Notes: a model not told the origin generated them from the letters alone. A DNA stretch of 64,000 bases from Tardiphaga sp. (GCF_028290495.1 NZ_JAQGJT010000046.1:37504-101503); one strand, 5' to 3'. Positions 40,709-51,361 are shown, counted from the first letter of the stretch. A program made the numbers and translations.

Positions 40709-40964
40709 CGGAGCCGATCTGCGGCTCGGCAGCCTTAAACAGGTTCGTTCGCGATGGAGTGATCAGTCCTTCACCGATTAGGCGCGTGGCAACTGCCAAG
40801 CCGATCATAGTCAGGCTGGTGGACGTGTGTTTCTTTGCTCGCCATCCGAGCGACGCCTTCGCAATATCGATTGCACTGGCGCCGGAAGGTGCCCGCTTGA
40901 TCCTTTCCAGCACGCGACGATCTGCCTCTGGGTCAAGCCGGGAGGCGCCGGCGCTTTGAGCCAT
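40686..40964 (-). CDS. Small winged-helix-like protein
   Basis: 92 aa from ATG 40964, directly after AlpA. ASAIDIAKASLGWRAKKHTS and ATRLIGEGLITPSR read as a small winged helix. Overlaps the next gene by 23 bases. No family recognised. Confidence 0.6.
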   Translation of the reverse strand: MAQSAGASRLDPEADRRVLERIKRAPSGASAIDIAKASLGWRAKKHTSTSLTMIGLAVATRLIGEGLITPSRTNLFKAAEPQIGSDAVGTSS

Positions 40965-40966
40965 GC

Positions 40967-41173
40967 TCACGCCGCCTTCATGCTGGCATCGCGCTCGGCG
41001 ATCTTGCTTTCGAGATAGGCGTCGATCTCGGCTTCGACGTAGCCGTATCGGCCGGGACCGATCGGGACGCGCTTGGGGAATTTGCCGGCCTTCTCGAGAC
41101 GCCACAGGTGCGGCTTTGAGTAACCGATGCATTTGGCGGCGAGGGCATCGTAGGGAATGAGGCGCTTAGACAT
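40967..41173 (-). CDS. AlpA-like regulator of island 2
   Basis: 68 aa from ATG 41173 with a GGAGA site. MSKRLIPYDALAAKCIGYSK and HLWRLEKAGKFPKRV then RYGYVEAEIDAYLESK match the short MerR-like AlpA fold. Adjacent to the integrase, as usual for excision control. Sequence clearly differs from the island 1 AlpA. Confidence 0.85.
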   Translation of the reverse strand: MSKRLIPYDALAAKCIGYSKPHLWRLEKAGKFPKRVPIGPGRYGYVEAEIDAYLESKIAERDASMKAA

Positions 41174-41437
41174 GACGATCTCCATTGTTGGAGGTCTCGT
41201 CGCGTTGCCGACACAGCGAAGACAAGCGGAGCGAGACCTGAAACCCTTTCGGGGACAGCCTCTCTCCGAGCCCCGCGTTGGGTGTTCGGTTCGCTTCCGC
41301 CTGCGGACGTCGCCGCTGCCATCAAGTGCGATGGTCAGCCCAAGTACCTGCCTTGGTTCAGCTCCCGCCCTCACCGGACGAGCCGCAGCACTTCAACTAG
41401 AGCGCGGGGGAGAACATAAGTCGAACGCCGAATCTCG

Positions 41438-42757
41438 TCAAGCCGTTGCGTGCAATTGTACGACATTGTTCGGACGGGGTGTCACGATGTCCCGCAGGCG
41501 CGCTGCCCATAGCTCCAACGCCTCGCGCTTCTCATCAAGGTAGTCGTGCAAATCGTAGGTGCCCTTGATACCGGGCCGGGCGTGCGCCAGCACCGCTTCG
41601 CGCGCTTCCTCAGTCACCTTGAGGCGAGACAACTGGCTGCGCACCGTGCGGCGGATGTCGTGATTGACGAAGTGCGGCAGCTTCACGTCGGCGGGATTGT
41701 CGCCGCGCTGTTTGGCGAGCGCGCGCAGGGTCAGCAGCATCCGGCGATCGAGGCGGTCTTTGATCTTCGTGCCGATCCAGGTTGAGCTCTTGCCGGCCGT
41801 GGTTGAGAACAGATACTTGCCATTCTTGAAGCGCGGCAGCGATTCCAGCAGCTCGATCAGCTCGGCAGTCAGAGGGACCGCATGGGCGCGGGCCTGCTTC
41901 TTACCGGCATCGCGGCCCTTCATCCGCTCCGCAGGAATCACCCATACCTTCTCCCGCATGTCGAACTCGGACCATGACGCGTCAACGGCCTCATTCAGCC
42001 GCAGGGCGGTCAGGCAAAGCATTTGATAGGCGGGGCCGATCGGGTAGGGCATGCGGCCCGCGGCGCGCCACAGGGCAAACAGTTCGTCAGCAGACAGGAT
42101 GCGAGCGGCCGATCGCGGCATCTCTCCCAAGATGTCCGTGGCGCGGATATTGGCGCAGGGCAAGACGGCGAGGCCGTATTCGGGCTGTGCCGTGGCCCAG
42201 CGAAAGAATCGCTTCACCAGCGCCAACAGGTTGCGGGCGCCGACCTTGCCGTCCCGGCCCTTGGCTTTGATGAGGGATGCAACGTGCTTGTCGGTCACGT
42301 CGGTGATTGCCAGATGGCCCCACTTGGGCAGCAGGTCGCGGCGGATCTCCCGCTCGACGTCCTTGCCCTTACGCTCGCCCGGCAGCTTGTCGCGAATGAA
42401 GTCGTCGGCAACGGCAGCGAACGTCGTCTGTCGTTTCTGCAGCTCGGCATCGCGCTCGCGCTGCGCTTCGTTCGCCGGGTCGACCCCCTTTTTCACGAGC
42501 TCACGCCACCGGCGGGCCTTCTCCCGGGCGTCGGACAGGGTGAGGTCGTCGCACTTTCCGATCTCACGCCGGCTGGGGCTCTCGCTGCCCGGGAAACGCG
42601 TCCGCAGAATGAAGGTGCGGCTACCAGTGTCAGTCACGCGCACGCCAAAGCCCGGGACCATGGCGTCCATGACCTGATAGCGCTGGCCCGGCTTCGCAGC
42701 TTTCAGCCCGCCGATCTTGGTCGGGGTGAGGGTAACGCGATGGTCTGTCTTTGGCAT
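41438..42757 (-). CDS. Tyrosine recombinase / phage integrase of island 2
   Basis: 439 aa from ATG 42757; GTG 42778 is an alternative that would include the arm-type repeat. N-terminal DUF4102 (TKIGGLKAAKPGQRYQVMDA), core-binding domain, and catalytic domain with Arg in LTALRLNEAVDASWSEFD, HDIRRTVRSQL, LAHARPGIKGTYDLHDYLDE (His/Tyr region). It is transcribed leftward from next to the right att copy. It should insert at the tRNA-Asn 3' half, as the 49-base duplication shows. Confidence 0.94.
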   Translation of the reverse strand: MPKTDHRVTLTPTKIGGLKAAKPGQRYQVMDAMVPGFGVRVTDTGSRTFILRTRFPGSESPSRREIGKCDDLTLSDAREKARRWRELVKKGVDPANEAQRERDAELQKRQTTFAAVADDFIRDKLPGERKGKDVEREIRRDLLPKWGHLAITDVTDKHVASLIKAKGRDGKVGARNLLALVKRFFRWATAQPEYGLAVLPCANIRATDILGEMPRSAARILSADELFALWRAAGRMPYPIGPAYQMLCLTALRLNEAVDASWSEFDMREKVWVIPAERMKGRDAGKKQARAHAVPLTAELIELLESLPRFKNGKYLFSTTAGKSSTWIGTKIKDRLDRRMLLTLRALAKQRGDNPADVKLPHFVNHDIRRTVRSQLSRLKVTEEAREAVLAHARPGIKGTYDLHDYLDEKREALELWAARLRDIVTPRPNNVVQLHATA

Positions 42758-42768
42758 TTGGGGCCTCT

Positions 42769-42780
42769 TGGGGGCCACTT
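42769..42780. repeat. Putative integrase arm site, right end
   Basis: TGGGGGCCACTT, identical to 27907-27918; 126 bases inside the right att repeat and just before the integrase start. Confidence 0.45.
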
Positions 42781-42905
42781 AAACGCGCAATGCGATGTGG
42801 CCCGGTGAAAGGCAATGTGAGGGAATATCACTGAAAAGTCAATGATTGTAGGGGCTTCTGAGAAGTGCGGAAACGGAATGAGAAGCTATGAAATGGACGG
42901 GCACC

Positions 42906-42954
42906 CGACTGTTAATCGAATGGTCGCTGGTTCGAATCCGGCCCGGGGAGCCAA
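42906..42954. repeat. Right att repeat of island 2 (partial tRNA-Asn)
   Basis: 49-base exact direct copy of 27790-27838. It lacks the tRNA 5' half, so it is not a functional tRNA gene. Confidence 0.95.
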
Positions 42955-43115
42955 TATCATCTGCTGCGGCGGATATGTTCGACAAAGCCGATGCACATGC
43001 CGGCAAGTCTTTTGATCTCTTCCTATCAGTGTTCCTGCAACAGGCTTCTTGCAACAGGCTCCCCCCTGCCGTAATTCCTCAACGAGGAACTTCAGCCGCT
43101 TGCAAGGGATCGCCC

Positions 43116-43781
43116 ATGTCCGACTTTTCAACCGCCCGCCAGAAAATGGTTGATGGTCAGGTGCGTCCCAGCGACGTAACCGATCTGCGCATCCTCGACG
43201 CCTTGCTCGCGGTGCCGCGCGAAGACTTCGTGCCGACCAGCCAGCGTGCGATGGCCTATCTCGACATCGACCTCGACATCAGCGCGCCGGGCGGCGCCAA
43301 GCGCTTCCTGATGAAGCCGGTGGTGCTGGCCAGGATGCTGCAGGCCGCCGAGATCACCGCCACCGACAACGTCCTCGTGGTTGGTTGCGCCACCGGCTAT
43401 TCCGCGGCCGTGGTGGCGCAGATCGCCGGCCGAGTCACCGCCACCGAGGAAGATCCGGCGCTGGTCGGCAACGCCGCCGATTGCCTGTCGGGGCTTGGCT
43501 CGACCAATGTCGTGTTCAAGGCGGCGATGGCGGTTGATGGCTGCGCCGCCAACGGGCCTTATGACATTATCGTCCTCGTCGGCGCGACGGAAATTATCCC
43601 CAGCAACCTGTACCAGCAGCTAGCCCCGGGCGGACGTCTGGTCGGCGTATTCGCAATGACTCAGCCGCAGCGTGCGATGATCGTGACCCGTAGCGGAGAC
43701 GACTACGGCAACCGGGCGTTGTTCGATGCTACTGCGCCGGTATTGTCCGGCCTCGAACGGCTGCCGGCGTTCGTTTTCTGA
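43116..43781 (+). CDS. Protein-L-isoaspartate O-methyltransferase family protein
   Basis: 221 aa from ATG 43116. The start MVDGQVRPSDVTDLRILDAL and VPREDFVPTSQRAMAYLDID are characteristic of alphaproteobacterial PCMT-family proteins; the SAM motif is VLVVGCATGYSAAV and LAPGGRLVG follows. The canonical enzyme methylates damaged isoaspartyl residues; this branch is shorter and usually sits upstream of tolC, so the precise substrate is uncertain. First host gene right of island 2. Confidence 0.85.
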   Translation: MSDFSTARQKMVDGQVRPSDVTDLRILDALLAVPREDFVPTSQRAMAYLDIDLDISAPGGAKRFLMKPVVLARMLQAAEITATDNVLVVGCATGYSAAVVAQIAGRVTATEEDPALVGNAADCLSGLGSTNVVFKAAMAVDGCAANGPYDIIVLVGATEIIPSNLYQQLAPGGRLVGVFAMTQPQRAMIVTRSGDDYGNRALFDATAPVLSGLERLPAFVF

Positions 43782-43982
43782 AGCGGCTGGGGGCGTCCCG
43801 ACGGTAACATAATCTTAACCAAAAAAATCAAGTGTTGCTCGGATGTCCCATTGCCCAAGTTTCGGTCGGGAGATCCCTGCGAGAGGTTCCGTCTCGCGGT
43901 TGCGGGGCATAAGGTGAGTGGAGACTCACAGACGAGAAATCGGTTCCTGTCGCTGTAATTTGTGGCAAGATCGGTGAACGGC

Positions 43983-45392
43983 ATGAATGGAATACCTGGG
44001 ATGGCTGGCGTGAAAGTTCTCACCGGAGCCGCTGCGGCGGCACTTCTGCTAGCATTTGTCGGCTCGACTCCGGTGTTGGCGGAGACGATCGAGGCGTCGC
44101 TTGTGCGGGCCTACCAAAACAATCCGCAGCTCAACGCCCAGCGCGCCTCGGTGCGGGTCACCGACGAGAACGTGCCGCAGGCGCTTTCGGGCTACCGTCC
44201 GCGCGTCGCGGTGACGGCCAGTGCCGGCTATCAATACAGCGACGTTCTGTCCGGCACCGCCGGCGCGACGGCGCATCTGACCGGCGCCCAGGTGCCGCGC
44301 GCGGTTGGCGCAACGGTCACGCAGACCCTGTTCAACGGCCAGCAGACGGCGAATCGCACCCGTGCAGCCGAAGGGCAGGTGTCCTCGGCCCGCGAAGGCC
44401 TGCGCGTGCTGGAACAGTCGGTGCTGCTGGCGGCCGCCACGATCTACATGGACTATCTGCGCGATGCCGCGATCGTCGAAGTGCAGAAGAGCAATACCCG
44501 CGTGCTCGAACAGACGCTGAAGCAGACCCGCGATCGCTTCAACGTCGGCGAAGTCACCCGCACCGACGTCGCGCAGTCCGAGGCGCAGCTTGCCGCCGGT
44601 CGCACCCAGCAGCTGACCGCCGAATCCAACCTCACCACCACGCGTTCGAACTTCCGCCGCATCATCGGCATCGAGCCGAACGCGCTGGCCGCCGGCTCGC
44701 CGGTCGATCGCTTCCTGCCGCCGACGCTGCCCGGCGCGATCGATCTCGGCCTCACCGAAAATCCGAACGTCACCGCGTCGATGTTCGGCATCGATGTCAG
44801 CTTCCTCAATGTGAAGGTCAACGAAGGCGCGCTGTTCCCGACCGTGACGCTGCAGGCCAGCGCGCAGCAGGCCTATGAACAGACGATCTCGGTGCCGCGC
44901 CAGTTCAGCGCCGCCGCCGTCGCGCAGGTTTCGGTGCCGATCTATCAGGGCGGTGCGGAATACGCGCTGATCCGGCAATCCAAGGAAACGCTGGCTCAGC
45001 AGCGCCTGGCGCTCGAGCAGGTCCGCGACCAGACCCGCGCCAGCGTGGTGCAGGCCTGGGGGCAGCTGCAGGCCGGCAAGGCGCAGGTGTCGTCGGCGCA
45101 GGCGCAGGTGCAGGCCTCCGAAATCGCTCTGAATGGCGTTCGTGAAGAAGCCAAGGCCGGACAGCGCACCACGCTCGACGTGTTGAACGCGCAGCAGGCG
45201 CTGGTGAATGCGCGCGTTGCGCTGGTCACCGCGCAGCACGATCGCGTCGTTGCTTCCTACGCCGTACTCAACGCCGTGGGCCGGTTGTCGCCGACGGTGC
45301 TCAAGCTCTCCACCACCGTCTATGACCCGAGCGTTCATTACCACCAGGTGCGCGACAGCTGGGTCGGTGTTCGCACCCCCGACGGCCGCTGA
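43983..45392 (+). CDS. TolC-family outer membrane channel
   Basis: 469 aa from ATG 43983 (GTG 43962 and ATG 44001 are alternatives). A signal peptide (about 1-33, ending STPVLAE) precedes two OEP repeats: LVRAYQNNPQLNAQRASVRV, YSDVLSGTAGA and GAVFPT-type sequence NEGALFPTVTLQASAQQAYE in the second. Long coiled coils (TRDRFNVGEVTRTDVAQSEA) form the periplasmic tunnel. It is a candidate partner for RND and ABC exporters. Confidence 0.9.
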   Translation: MNGIPGMAGVKVLTGAAAAALLLAFVGSTPVLAETIEASLVRAYQNNPQLNAQRASVRVTDENVPQALSGYRPRVAVTASAGYQYSDVLSGTAGATAHLTGAQVPRAVGATVTQTLFNGQQTANRTRAAEGQVSSAREGLRVLEQSVLLAAATIYMDYLRDAAIVEVQKSNTRVLEQTLKQTRDRFNVGEVTRTDVAQSEAQLAAGRTQQLTAESNLTTTRSNFRRIIGIEPNALAAGSPVDRFLPPTLPGAIDLGLTENPNVTASMFGIDVSFLNVKVNEGALFPTVTLQASAQQAYEQTISVPRQFSAAAVAQVSVPIYQGGAEYALIRQSKETLAQQRLALEQVRDQTRASVVQAWGQLQAGKAQVSSAQAQVQASEIALNGVREEAKAGQRTTLDVLNAQQALVNARVALVTAQHDRVVASYAVLNAVGRLSPTVLKLSTTVYDPSVHYHQVRDSWVGVRTPDGR

Positions 45393-45419
45393 TCGCAAAA
45401 GCCGCATGTCTTGTCGCAG

Positions 45420-45440
45420 GGGCCGCTTCGGCGGCCCTTT
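45420..45440 (+). terminator. Terminator after the TolC gene
   Basis: GGGCCGC, tetraloop TTCG, GCGGCCC, then TTT. Confidence 0.75.
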
Positions 45441-45659
45441 GCTTGCAATCAATTGTTGCGATGACGTACCTTTCCCAGAGGTAGCAGAACGATTCGTAAC
45501 GTGATCGGCGTCACGTTGGTGTCTTCTGTCGATCAGGCGGCGCTGGATCTGGGGACAAGTCGGGCGTGGGATATGAAAACTCCGGCCTGCGTCCGAGAAC
45601 CGACAAATCCAGCCCTGTCTGGTGTAAACTAAGAGAGCGTTGATGATGCGGAGTCGGAA

Positions 45660-46442
45660 ATGACGCAGCCTGCAAAGGTCCAAGAACCCTCGATGGAGGA
45701 GATTCTGGCGTCGATCCGGCGGATCATCGCCGACGACGAAGCTAAGCCCGCTGTCGTAGAGAAGCCGGCCGCCGCCGCGCCGCCGAAGGCCGTGCCGCCG
45801 GTCGCCGCCGCGCAGCCGAAAGCGGCTATGAACGACATCCCTCCGTCCGCCATTCCGGCCGCGCAAGCGGCTGCCGCCAAAGCGGCACCGGCGCCTGTAG
45901 CGCCGAAGCCCGCGCCGCCGCCGCCGGCGGCGGCCCCCGCCGTGAGCAACAGCCAGGACGACATCGACGCGATGCTGGCCAGCTTTGACGCGGTCACGAC
46001 CGAGGAAGACATCCGGCCATCTTCGCCCGACGCCGACGTGTTCGAACTGACTGACGATATGGTCGTAGCGGACGCGGAGTTGGAACCGGAGCCGTCGTTC
46101 CAGCACATCGAGCCCGACGACGATCTCGAATTCGCCGAAGCGGTCGCCAGCCAGGAGCGCCCGCGAGCGCCGATGTTCGATCCGCCGTCCTTTGATGCGC
46201 CACATGCCGCGCCTCCGGTGACGCCGCAGCAGATTCTGTCGCAAACCACTGTGTCCGCCGTCGAATCCGCGTTTCATACGCTGGCCAACACGGTGCTGAG
46301 CAACAATGCGCGGACGCTGGAAGATCTCGTCAAGGAGATGCTGCGGCCGATGCTGAAGTCCTGGCTCGACGACAACCTGCCGGGCCTGGTCGAGCGCATC
46401 GTCAAGTCCGAGATCGAGCGCGTCTCGCGCGGCGGCCGTTAG
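45660..46442 (+). CDS. popZ: PopZ-family polar organising protein (DUF2497)
   Basis: 260 aa. The conserved N-terminal helix PSMEEILASIRRIIADDE binds client proteins, a Pro/Ala-rich disordered middle (about 40-105) forms the condensate spacer, and the C-terminal oligomerisation helices TLEDLVKEMLRPMLKSWLDD and LVERIVKSEIERVSRG close it. PopZ self-assembles at cell poles and anchors the ParB-parS centromere. Lies upstream of valS as in related genomes. Confidence 0.9.
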   Translation: MTQPAKVQEPSMEEILASIRRIIADDEAKPAVVEKPAAAAPPKAVPPVAAAQPKAAMNDIPPSAIPAAQAAAAKAAPAPVAPKPAPPPPAAAPAVSNSQDDIDAMLASFDAVTTEEDIRPSSPDADVFELTDDMVVADAELEPEPSFQHIEPDDDLEFAEAVASQERPRAPMFDPPSFDAPHAAPPVTPQQILSQTTVSAVESAFHTLANTVLSNNARTLEDLVKEMLRPMLKSWLDDNLPGLVERIVKSEIERVSRGGR

Positions 46443-46652
46443 AGCCTTTTGGCTTGACGCGTTTTCTTAACGCGAACCGGCAGCCACTTCGCTCGAAAAC
46501 GCTGTCGACACCGACACTGCTCCCGCGGCCTTCCTTTGGCCGCTGCGGCTGAATAAACTGGCATATATTGACTTGCGCGGCGCTGGAAGGCTTCTAGCGG
46601 CGTCGGCATGCCTTGGCTGCCCCCGCAAAACTCCTGACCTGATTGCATTGTC

Positions 46653-49526
46653 ATGATCGAAAAGAATTACCAGCCCGCCGACATCGAAGTCCGGATCGCT
46701 GCCGCCTGGGAACAGGCCGGCGCGTTCAAGGCCGGCCGCGCCGATCGCGTCGACGCCGAGCCCTATACGATTGTGATCCCGCCGCCGAACGTTACCGGCT
46801 CGCTGCACATGGGCCACGCGCTCAACAACACGCTGCAGGATGTGCTGTGCCGCTTCGAGCGCATGCGCGGCCGCGACGTGTTGTGGCAGCCGGGTACCGA
46901 CCATGCGGGTATCGCGACCCAGATGGTGGTCGAGCGCCAGCTGATGGAGCGCAAGGAGCCAGGCCGCCGCGACATGGGCCGCGAGAAATTCCTTGAGCGC
47001 GTCTGGCAGTGGAAGGCCGAGAGCGGCGGCGTCATCGTCAACCAGCTGAAGCGCCTCGGCGCCTCCTGCGACTGGTCACGCGAGCGTTTCACGATGGACG
47101 AGGGGCTGTCGCGCGCCGTCGTCAAGGTGTTCGTGCAACTGCACCGCGAGGGCCTGATCTACAAGGACAAGCGCCTTGTGAATTGGGATCCGAAACTGCT
47201 GACCGCGATCTCCGATCTCGAAGTGCAGCAGGTCGAGGTCAAGGGCAACCTGTGGCACCTGCGTTATCCGCTCGAAGGCAAAACCTTCAACCCGGAAGAT
47301 CCGACCTCGTTCATCGTGGTCGCCACCACGCGGCCGGAGACGATGCTGGGCGACTCGGCCGTGGCGGTAAACCCGGACGACGAGCGCTACACGCATCTGA
47401 TCGGCAAGCACGTGGTGCTGCCGCTGGTCGGGCGCCTGATCCCGATCGTCGCCGACGAATATTCCGATCCCGAAAAGGGCTCCGGCGCGGTGAAGATTAC
47501 GCCGGCGCACGACTTCAACGATTTCGAGGTCGGCCGCCGCCACAACCTGCCGCAGATCAGCATCCTCGACATTGAAGGCAAGCTCGCGCTCGCCGACAAC
47601 GAGGACTATCTGCGCGGCCTGCCGCAAGGCTCCGGCGAACTGGTCGAGGAGTTGCACGGCCAGGATCGCTTCGTCGCGCGCAAAAATATCGTGGCGCGGC
47701 TGGAAGACTTCGGCTTCCTCGAGAAGATCGAGCCCAACACGCATGCGGTGCCGCATGGCGATCGCTCCGGCGTGGTGATCGAGCCCTATCTGACCGACCA
47801 GTGGTACGTCGATGCCAAGACGATGGCGAAACCGGCGATCGCCGCCGTGCGCTCCGGCGCGACGGAATTCGTGCCGAAGAACTGGGAAAAGACCTATTTC
47901 GAATGGATGGACAACATCCAGCCGTGGTGCATTTCGCGCCAGCTGTGGTGGGGCCATCAGATCCCGGCCTGGTATGGCCCGGACGGCAAGGTGTTCGTCG
48001 CCGAGACCGAGGAAGAGGCCGTCGGCCACGCGCTCGGCTATTACGTCGAGCAGGAAGTCATCACGGAAGAGCAGGGCCATGACATGGCGCTGGATCCGGC
48101 ATTGCGCGAAGGCTTCATCACGCGCGATGAAGACGTGCTCGACACCTGGTTCTCCTCGGCGCTGTGGCCGTTCTCGACGCTCGGCTGGCCCGACGACTCG
48201 ACCGACGTCGAGCGTTACTACCCGACCAACGTGCTGGTCACCGGCTTCGACATCATCTTCTTCTGGGTTGCCCGGATGATGATGATGGGCATGCACTTCA
48301 TGAAGGAAGTGCCATTCCCGACGATCTACATCCACGCCCTCGTCCGCGACGAGAAGGGCGCCAAGATGTCGAAGTCGAAGGGCAACGTCATCGATCCCTT
48401 GAACCTGATCGACGATTACGGCGCGGATGCGCTGCGCTTTACGCTGGCGGCGATGGCCGCGCAGGGCCGCGACATCAAGCTCGCGCCGCAGCGCGTCGAG
48501 GGCTATCGCAACTTCGCAACCAAGCTTTGGAACGCCAGCCGCTTCGCCGAGATGAACGAGTGCGCGCTGCCGGCCGGTTTCGATCCGACCAAGGCGACCG
48601 AAGTCGTTAACCGCTGGATAGCGCACGAGACGTTCAAGGCGACGCGCGAAGTCACCGAAGCGATCGAGGCCTATCGTTTCAACGACGCTGCAGGCAGCGC
48701 CTATCGCTTCGTCTGGAACGTGTATTGCGACTGGTACCTCGAACTCGCCAAGCCGGTGATGATGGGCGAGGATTCGCCCGCCAAGACCGAGACCCGCGCC
48801 ATGGTCGCTTGGGCGCGCGACGAGATCCTCAAGCTGCTGCATCCGTTCATGCCCTTCATCACCGAAGAGCTGTGGGCCGTGACTGCGCCACGCACCGGTC
48901 TGCTGGCGTTGACGCCGTGGCCGCGCAAGGCGCGCGGCATCAGCCGCGAGCAGGAAGCGCTGATCATCGCCGCTGCGTCCAGCGATCCGCTGGCGGCGCC
49001 GATCTTGCTCGGGGGGTCTGAAGCTCCAGCTGATTTCAAGGATGACGCTGCCGAAACCGAGATCGGCTGGGTGGTCGATCTGGTCACCGCGGTGCGTTCG
49101 GTGCGCGCCGAGATGAACATCGTGCCGGCGACGTTGACGCCGTTGGTGCTGGTCGGCGCCTCCGCCGGGACGCAGGCCCGCGCGCTGCGCTGGAGCGACG
49201 TGATGAAGCGCCTGGCGCGCCTTGGCGAAATCTCCTTCGCCGACCGCGCTCCGGACGGCGCGGTGCAGCTGCTGATCCGCGGCGAAGTTGCCGCCTTGCC
49301 GCTGAAGGGCGTGATCGATCTCGGCGCCGAGCAGGCGCGCCTGGCCAAGGAACTGGGCAAGGCCGAGGCCGATATCAAGCGCGTCGATGCGAAACTCTCC
49401 AACGAGAAGTTCGTCGCCAACGCGCCGGCGGAGATCGTCGAGGAAGAGAAGGAAAAGCGCGCCGAGGCCGCCGCCCGCAAGGCGAAGGTGCTGGAGGCAA
49501 TGGAGCGACTGAAGAGCGCTGTGTAA
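46653..49526 (+). CDS. valS: Valyl-tRNA synthetase
   Basis: 957 aa class I synthetase that charges tRNA-Val. The HIGH-type motif is HMGH at 52-55 ([14 protein letters not shown]), the editing domain lies about 190-350, the KMSKS motif is at 571-575 ([14 protein letters not shown]), and a C-terminal coiled-coil arm ([20 protein letters not shown]) ends the protein. Full family length, no anomalies. Confidence 0.98.
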   Translation: MIEKNYQPADIEVRIAAAWEQAGAFKAGRADRVDAEPYTIVIPPPNVTGSLHMGHALNNTLQDVLCRFERMRGRDVLWQPGTDHAGIATQMVVERQLMERKEPGRRDMGREKFLERVWQWKAESGGVIVNQLKRLGASCDWSRERFTMDEGLSRAVVKVFVQLHREGLIYKDKRLVNWDPKLLTAISDLEVQQVEVKGNLWHLRYPLEGKTFNPEDPTSFIVVATTRPETMLGDSAVAVNPDDERYTHLIGKHVVLPLVGRLIPIVADEYSDPEKGSGAVKITPAHDFNDFEVGRRHNLPQISILDIEGKLALADNEDYLRGLPQGSGELVEELHGQDRFVARKNIVARLEDFGFLEKIEPNTHAVPHGDRSGVVIEPYLTDQWYVDAKTMAKPAIAAVRSGATEFVPKNWEKTYFEWMDNIQPWCISRQLWWGHQIPAWYGPDGKVFVAETEEEAVGHALGYYVEQEVITEEQGHDMALDPALREGFITRDEDVLDTWFSSALWPFSTLGWPDDSTDVERYYPTNVLVTGFDIIFFWVARMMMMGMHFMKEVPFPTIYIHALVRDEKGAKMSKSKGNVIDPLNLIDDYGADALRFTLAAMAAQGRDIKLAPQRVEGYRNFATKLWNASRFAEMNECALPAGFDPTKATEVVNRWIAHETFKATREVTEAIEAYRFNDAAGSAYRFVWNVYCDWYLELAKPVMMGEDSPAKTETRAMVAWARDEILKLLHPFMPFITEELWAVTAPRTGLLALTPWPRKARGISREQEALIIAAASSDPLAAPILLGGSEAPADFKDDAAETEIGWVVDLVTAVRSVRAEMNIVPATLTPLVLVGASAGTQARALRWSDVMKRLARLGEISFADRAPDGAVQLLIRGEVAALPLKGVIDLGAEQARLAKELGKAEADIKRVDAKLSNEKFVANAPAEIVEEEKEKRAEAAARKAKVLEAMERLKSAV

Positions 49527-49542
49527 GGCCGTTCTCTCCGCC

Positions 49543-49660
49543 GCCATTGCGAGGAGCCCTTGCGGCGAAACAATCCAGTCCTACGCTTGTGGCTCGGGAT
49601 TGTTTCGCGGAGCCTGTCATCGGGCCGGCGAAGCCGGATCCGGTGGCTCGCAATGACGGG
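49543..49660. repeat. Dispersed palindromic intergenic repeat
   Basis: Begins GCCATTGCGAGGAGCC and ends GGCTCGCAATGACGG; contains AACAATCCAG and GGATTGTTTCGC inside. Same family as 61518-61611. Confidence 0.75.
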
Positions 49661-49691
49661 GTTCTAATTTCGGTGGGAATGCCGCAACCGA

Positions 49692-50294
49692 TCACTTCGC
49701 AAACGGCTTACTCAGAAACTTCGAACCGCGCAGTCCGTAGCGCCACGGCAATTCCACGCCCTTGGTGAGGCCGATGCGGGTGCCGGAGACGACGTCGGGC
49801 GCCTCGCTTCGCGCCAAAATCTCGAACGGCGGTGCGTCCAGCGCCAGCGCGTTGTGCGCGATGCTGATGCCGAGCGCCTGGCACAGTTTTCCCGGTCCCG
49901 AACACAGCAGCCGTTGATTTTCGACGCCGCGCCGGGCCTGCATCTCGGCCAGTCCGAACGCCGGTTCGATCGCCCGGATCAGCACGGCACTTGCCGAATC
50001 CTCGAGTTCGCAGACGAAATTGACGCACCAGTGGATGCCGTAGGAGCGGTAGACATAAGCGTAGCCGGGCGGCCCGAACATCACCATGTTGCGCGGCGTC
50101 GGCCCCCGGAAGGAGTGCGCGGCCGGGTCGGTGTGATGATAGGCCTCGACCTCGACGATGACGCCGCCTATGCCGTTGACCAGCAGTGTCGCGCCGATCA
50201 GTTCGGGCGCGGCTTCGTGCACGCTGCGGGCGAAGAAAGCGCGCTTCAGCGGCTTTCCCGGTTTGTGCCCGTTCGGTGTGCGGTTTTGAGCCAT
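49692..50294 (-). CDS. 3-methyladenine DNA glycosylase (AAG/MPG family)
   Basis: 200 aa from ATG 50294. AAG family boxes: [40 protein letters not shown] (catalytic Glu in VEVEAY), [20 protein letters not shown] and [12 protein letters not shown]. Removes alkylated purines as the first step of base excision repair. Monocistronic and divergent from lipA. Confidence 0.92.
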   Translation of the reverse strand: MAQNRTPNGHKPGKPLKRAFFARSVHEAAPELIGATLLVNGIGGVIVEVEAYHHTDPAAHSFRGPTPRNMVMFGPPGYAYVYRSYGIHWCVNFVCELEDSASAVLIRAIEPAFGLAEMQARRGVENQRLLCSGPGKLCQALGISIAHNALALDAPPFEILARSEAPDVVSGTRIGLTKGVELPWRYGLRGSKFLSKPFAK

Positions 50295-50394
50295 TCTGGC
50301 CGATATGCTAGGATGCAATGCAGGGCAAGGCGAGGGCGGGTTGCGGCCGCGCGCCCGGCGGATTACCTAGAGCTTCACTCAGAACGGACAGTTC

Positions 50395-51354
50395 ATGGTC
50401 GTCGTCCTCGATACAGTTTCCCATACCCAGTTGCGCCCGCGCCACCCCGAAAAGGTGAACCGGCCGGATTCGCTGTCGCCGCCGAAACCGGACTGGATCC
50501 GGGTCCGCGCGCCGACCAGCCGCGGCTATGGCGACACCCGCAAGATCGTCAAGGAAAACGGCCTCGTCACGGTGTGCGAGGAGGCTGGCTGCCCGAATAT
50601 CGGCGAGTGCTGGGACAAGAAACACGCCACCTTCATGATCATGGGTGACACCTGCACACGCGCCTGCGCGTTCTGCAACGTGAAGACCGGAATGCCCGGC
50701 GCGCTTGACGCCGCCGAGCCGGAGCATGTCGCGCTGGCCGTGTCGAAGCTCGGCTTGCACCACGTCGTCATCACCTCGGTCGACCGTGATGATCTCGCCG
50801 ACGGCGGCGCCGAGCATTTTGCGCAGACGATTCGTGCGATCCGCGCGGCGTGCCCGACCACCACGATCGAGATTCTGACGCCGGACTTTCTGCGCAAGCA
50901 GGGCGCACTGGAAATCGTCGTCGCGGCCAAGCCCGACGTGTTCAACCACAATCTGGAAACCGTGCCGTCGGGCTATCTCACGGTGCGGCCGGGCGCGCGC
51001 TATTTCCATTCGCTGCGCCTGCTGCAGCGGGTCAAGGAAATCGATCCGACCATCTTCACCAAGTCCGGCATCATGGTCGGCCTCGGCGAGCAGCGCCACG
51101 AGGTGCTGCAGGTGATGGACGACATGCGTTCCGCCAATATCGACTTCCTCACCATCGGCCAGTATTTGCAGCCGACCCGCAAGCATCACGTGGTGTCGCG
51201 CTACGTCACCCCCGATGAGTTCGCCGGCTATGAGAAGGTCGCCTACACCAAGGGATTCCTGATGGTGTCCGCGAGCCCGCTGACGCGTTCGTCGCATCAC
51301 GCCGGCGAGGATTTCGCGAAGTTGCAGGCCGCGCGCGCGGCGCTGGCGCGCTGA
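50395..51354 (+). CDS. lipA: Lipoyl synthase
   Basis: 319 aa radical SAM enzyme inserting two sulfurs into protein-bound octanoyl groups. The auxiliary cluster uses Cys61, Cys66 and Cys72 ([12 protein letters not shown]); the radical SAM cluster Cys87, Cys91 and Cys94 ([10 protein letters not shown]). The C-terminal RSSYH-type serine is seen as TRSSHHAG. Seven bases separate it from the next gene, so they form an operon. Confidence 0.98.
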   Translation: MVVVLDTVSHTQLRPRHPEKVNRPDSLSPPKPDWIRVRAPTSRGYGDTRKIVKENGLVTVCEEAGCPNIGECWDKKHATFMIMGDTCTRACAFCNVKTGMPGALDAAEPEHVALAVSKLGLHHVVITSVDRDDLADGGAEHFAQTIRAIRAACPTTTIEILTPDFLRKQGALEIVVAAKPDVFNHNLETVPSGYLTVRPGARYFHSLRLLQRVKEIDPTIFTKSGIMVGLGEQRHEVLQVMDDMRSANIDFLTIGQYLQPTRKHHVVSRYVTPDEFAGYEKVAYTKGFLMVSASPLTRSSHHAGEDFAKLQAARAALAR

Positions 51355-51361
51355 GTCGACG

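Larger units (their letters stand above)
27790..42954. mobile_element. Genomic island 2: phage-like element at tRNA-Asn
   Basis: 15.2 kb between two exact 49-base copies of the tRNA-Asn 3' half. Integrase lies at the right end, next to the right copy. A long minus-strand array runs integrase, AlpA, small proteins, terminase subunits, tail-type genes. Plus-strand genes (KAP NTPase, DUF4760, three small genes) interrupt it as cargo. No portal, protease, major capsid, lysis or tail-fibre gene recognised, so it is a defective prophage or a satellite. Confidence 0.92.

Noticed and set aside
42906..42954. Second tRNA-Asn gene
   Set aside because: Only the 3' half is present; it is the att duplication.
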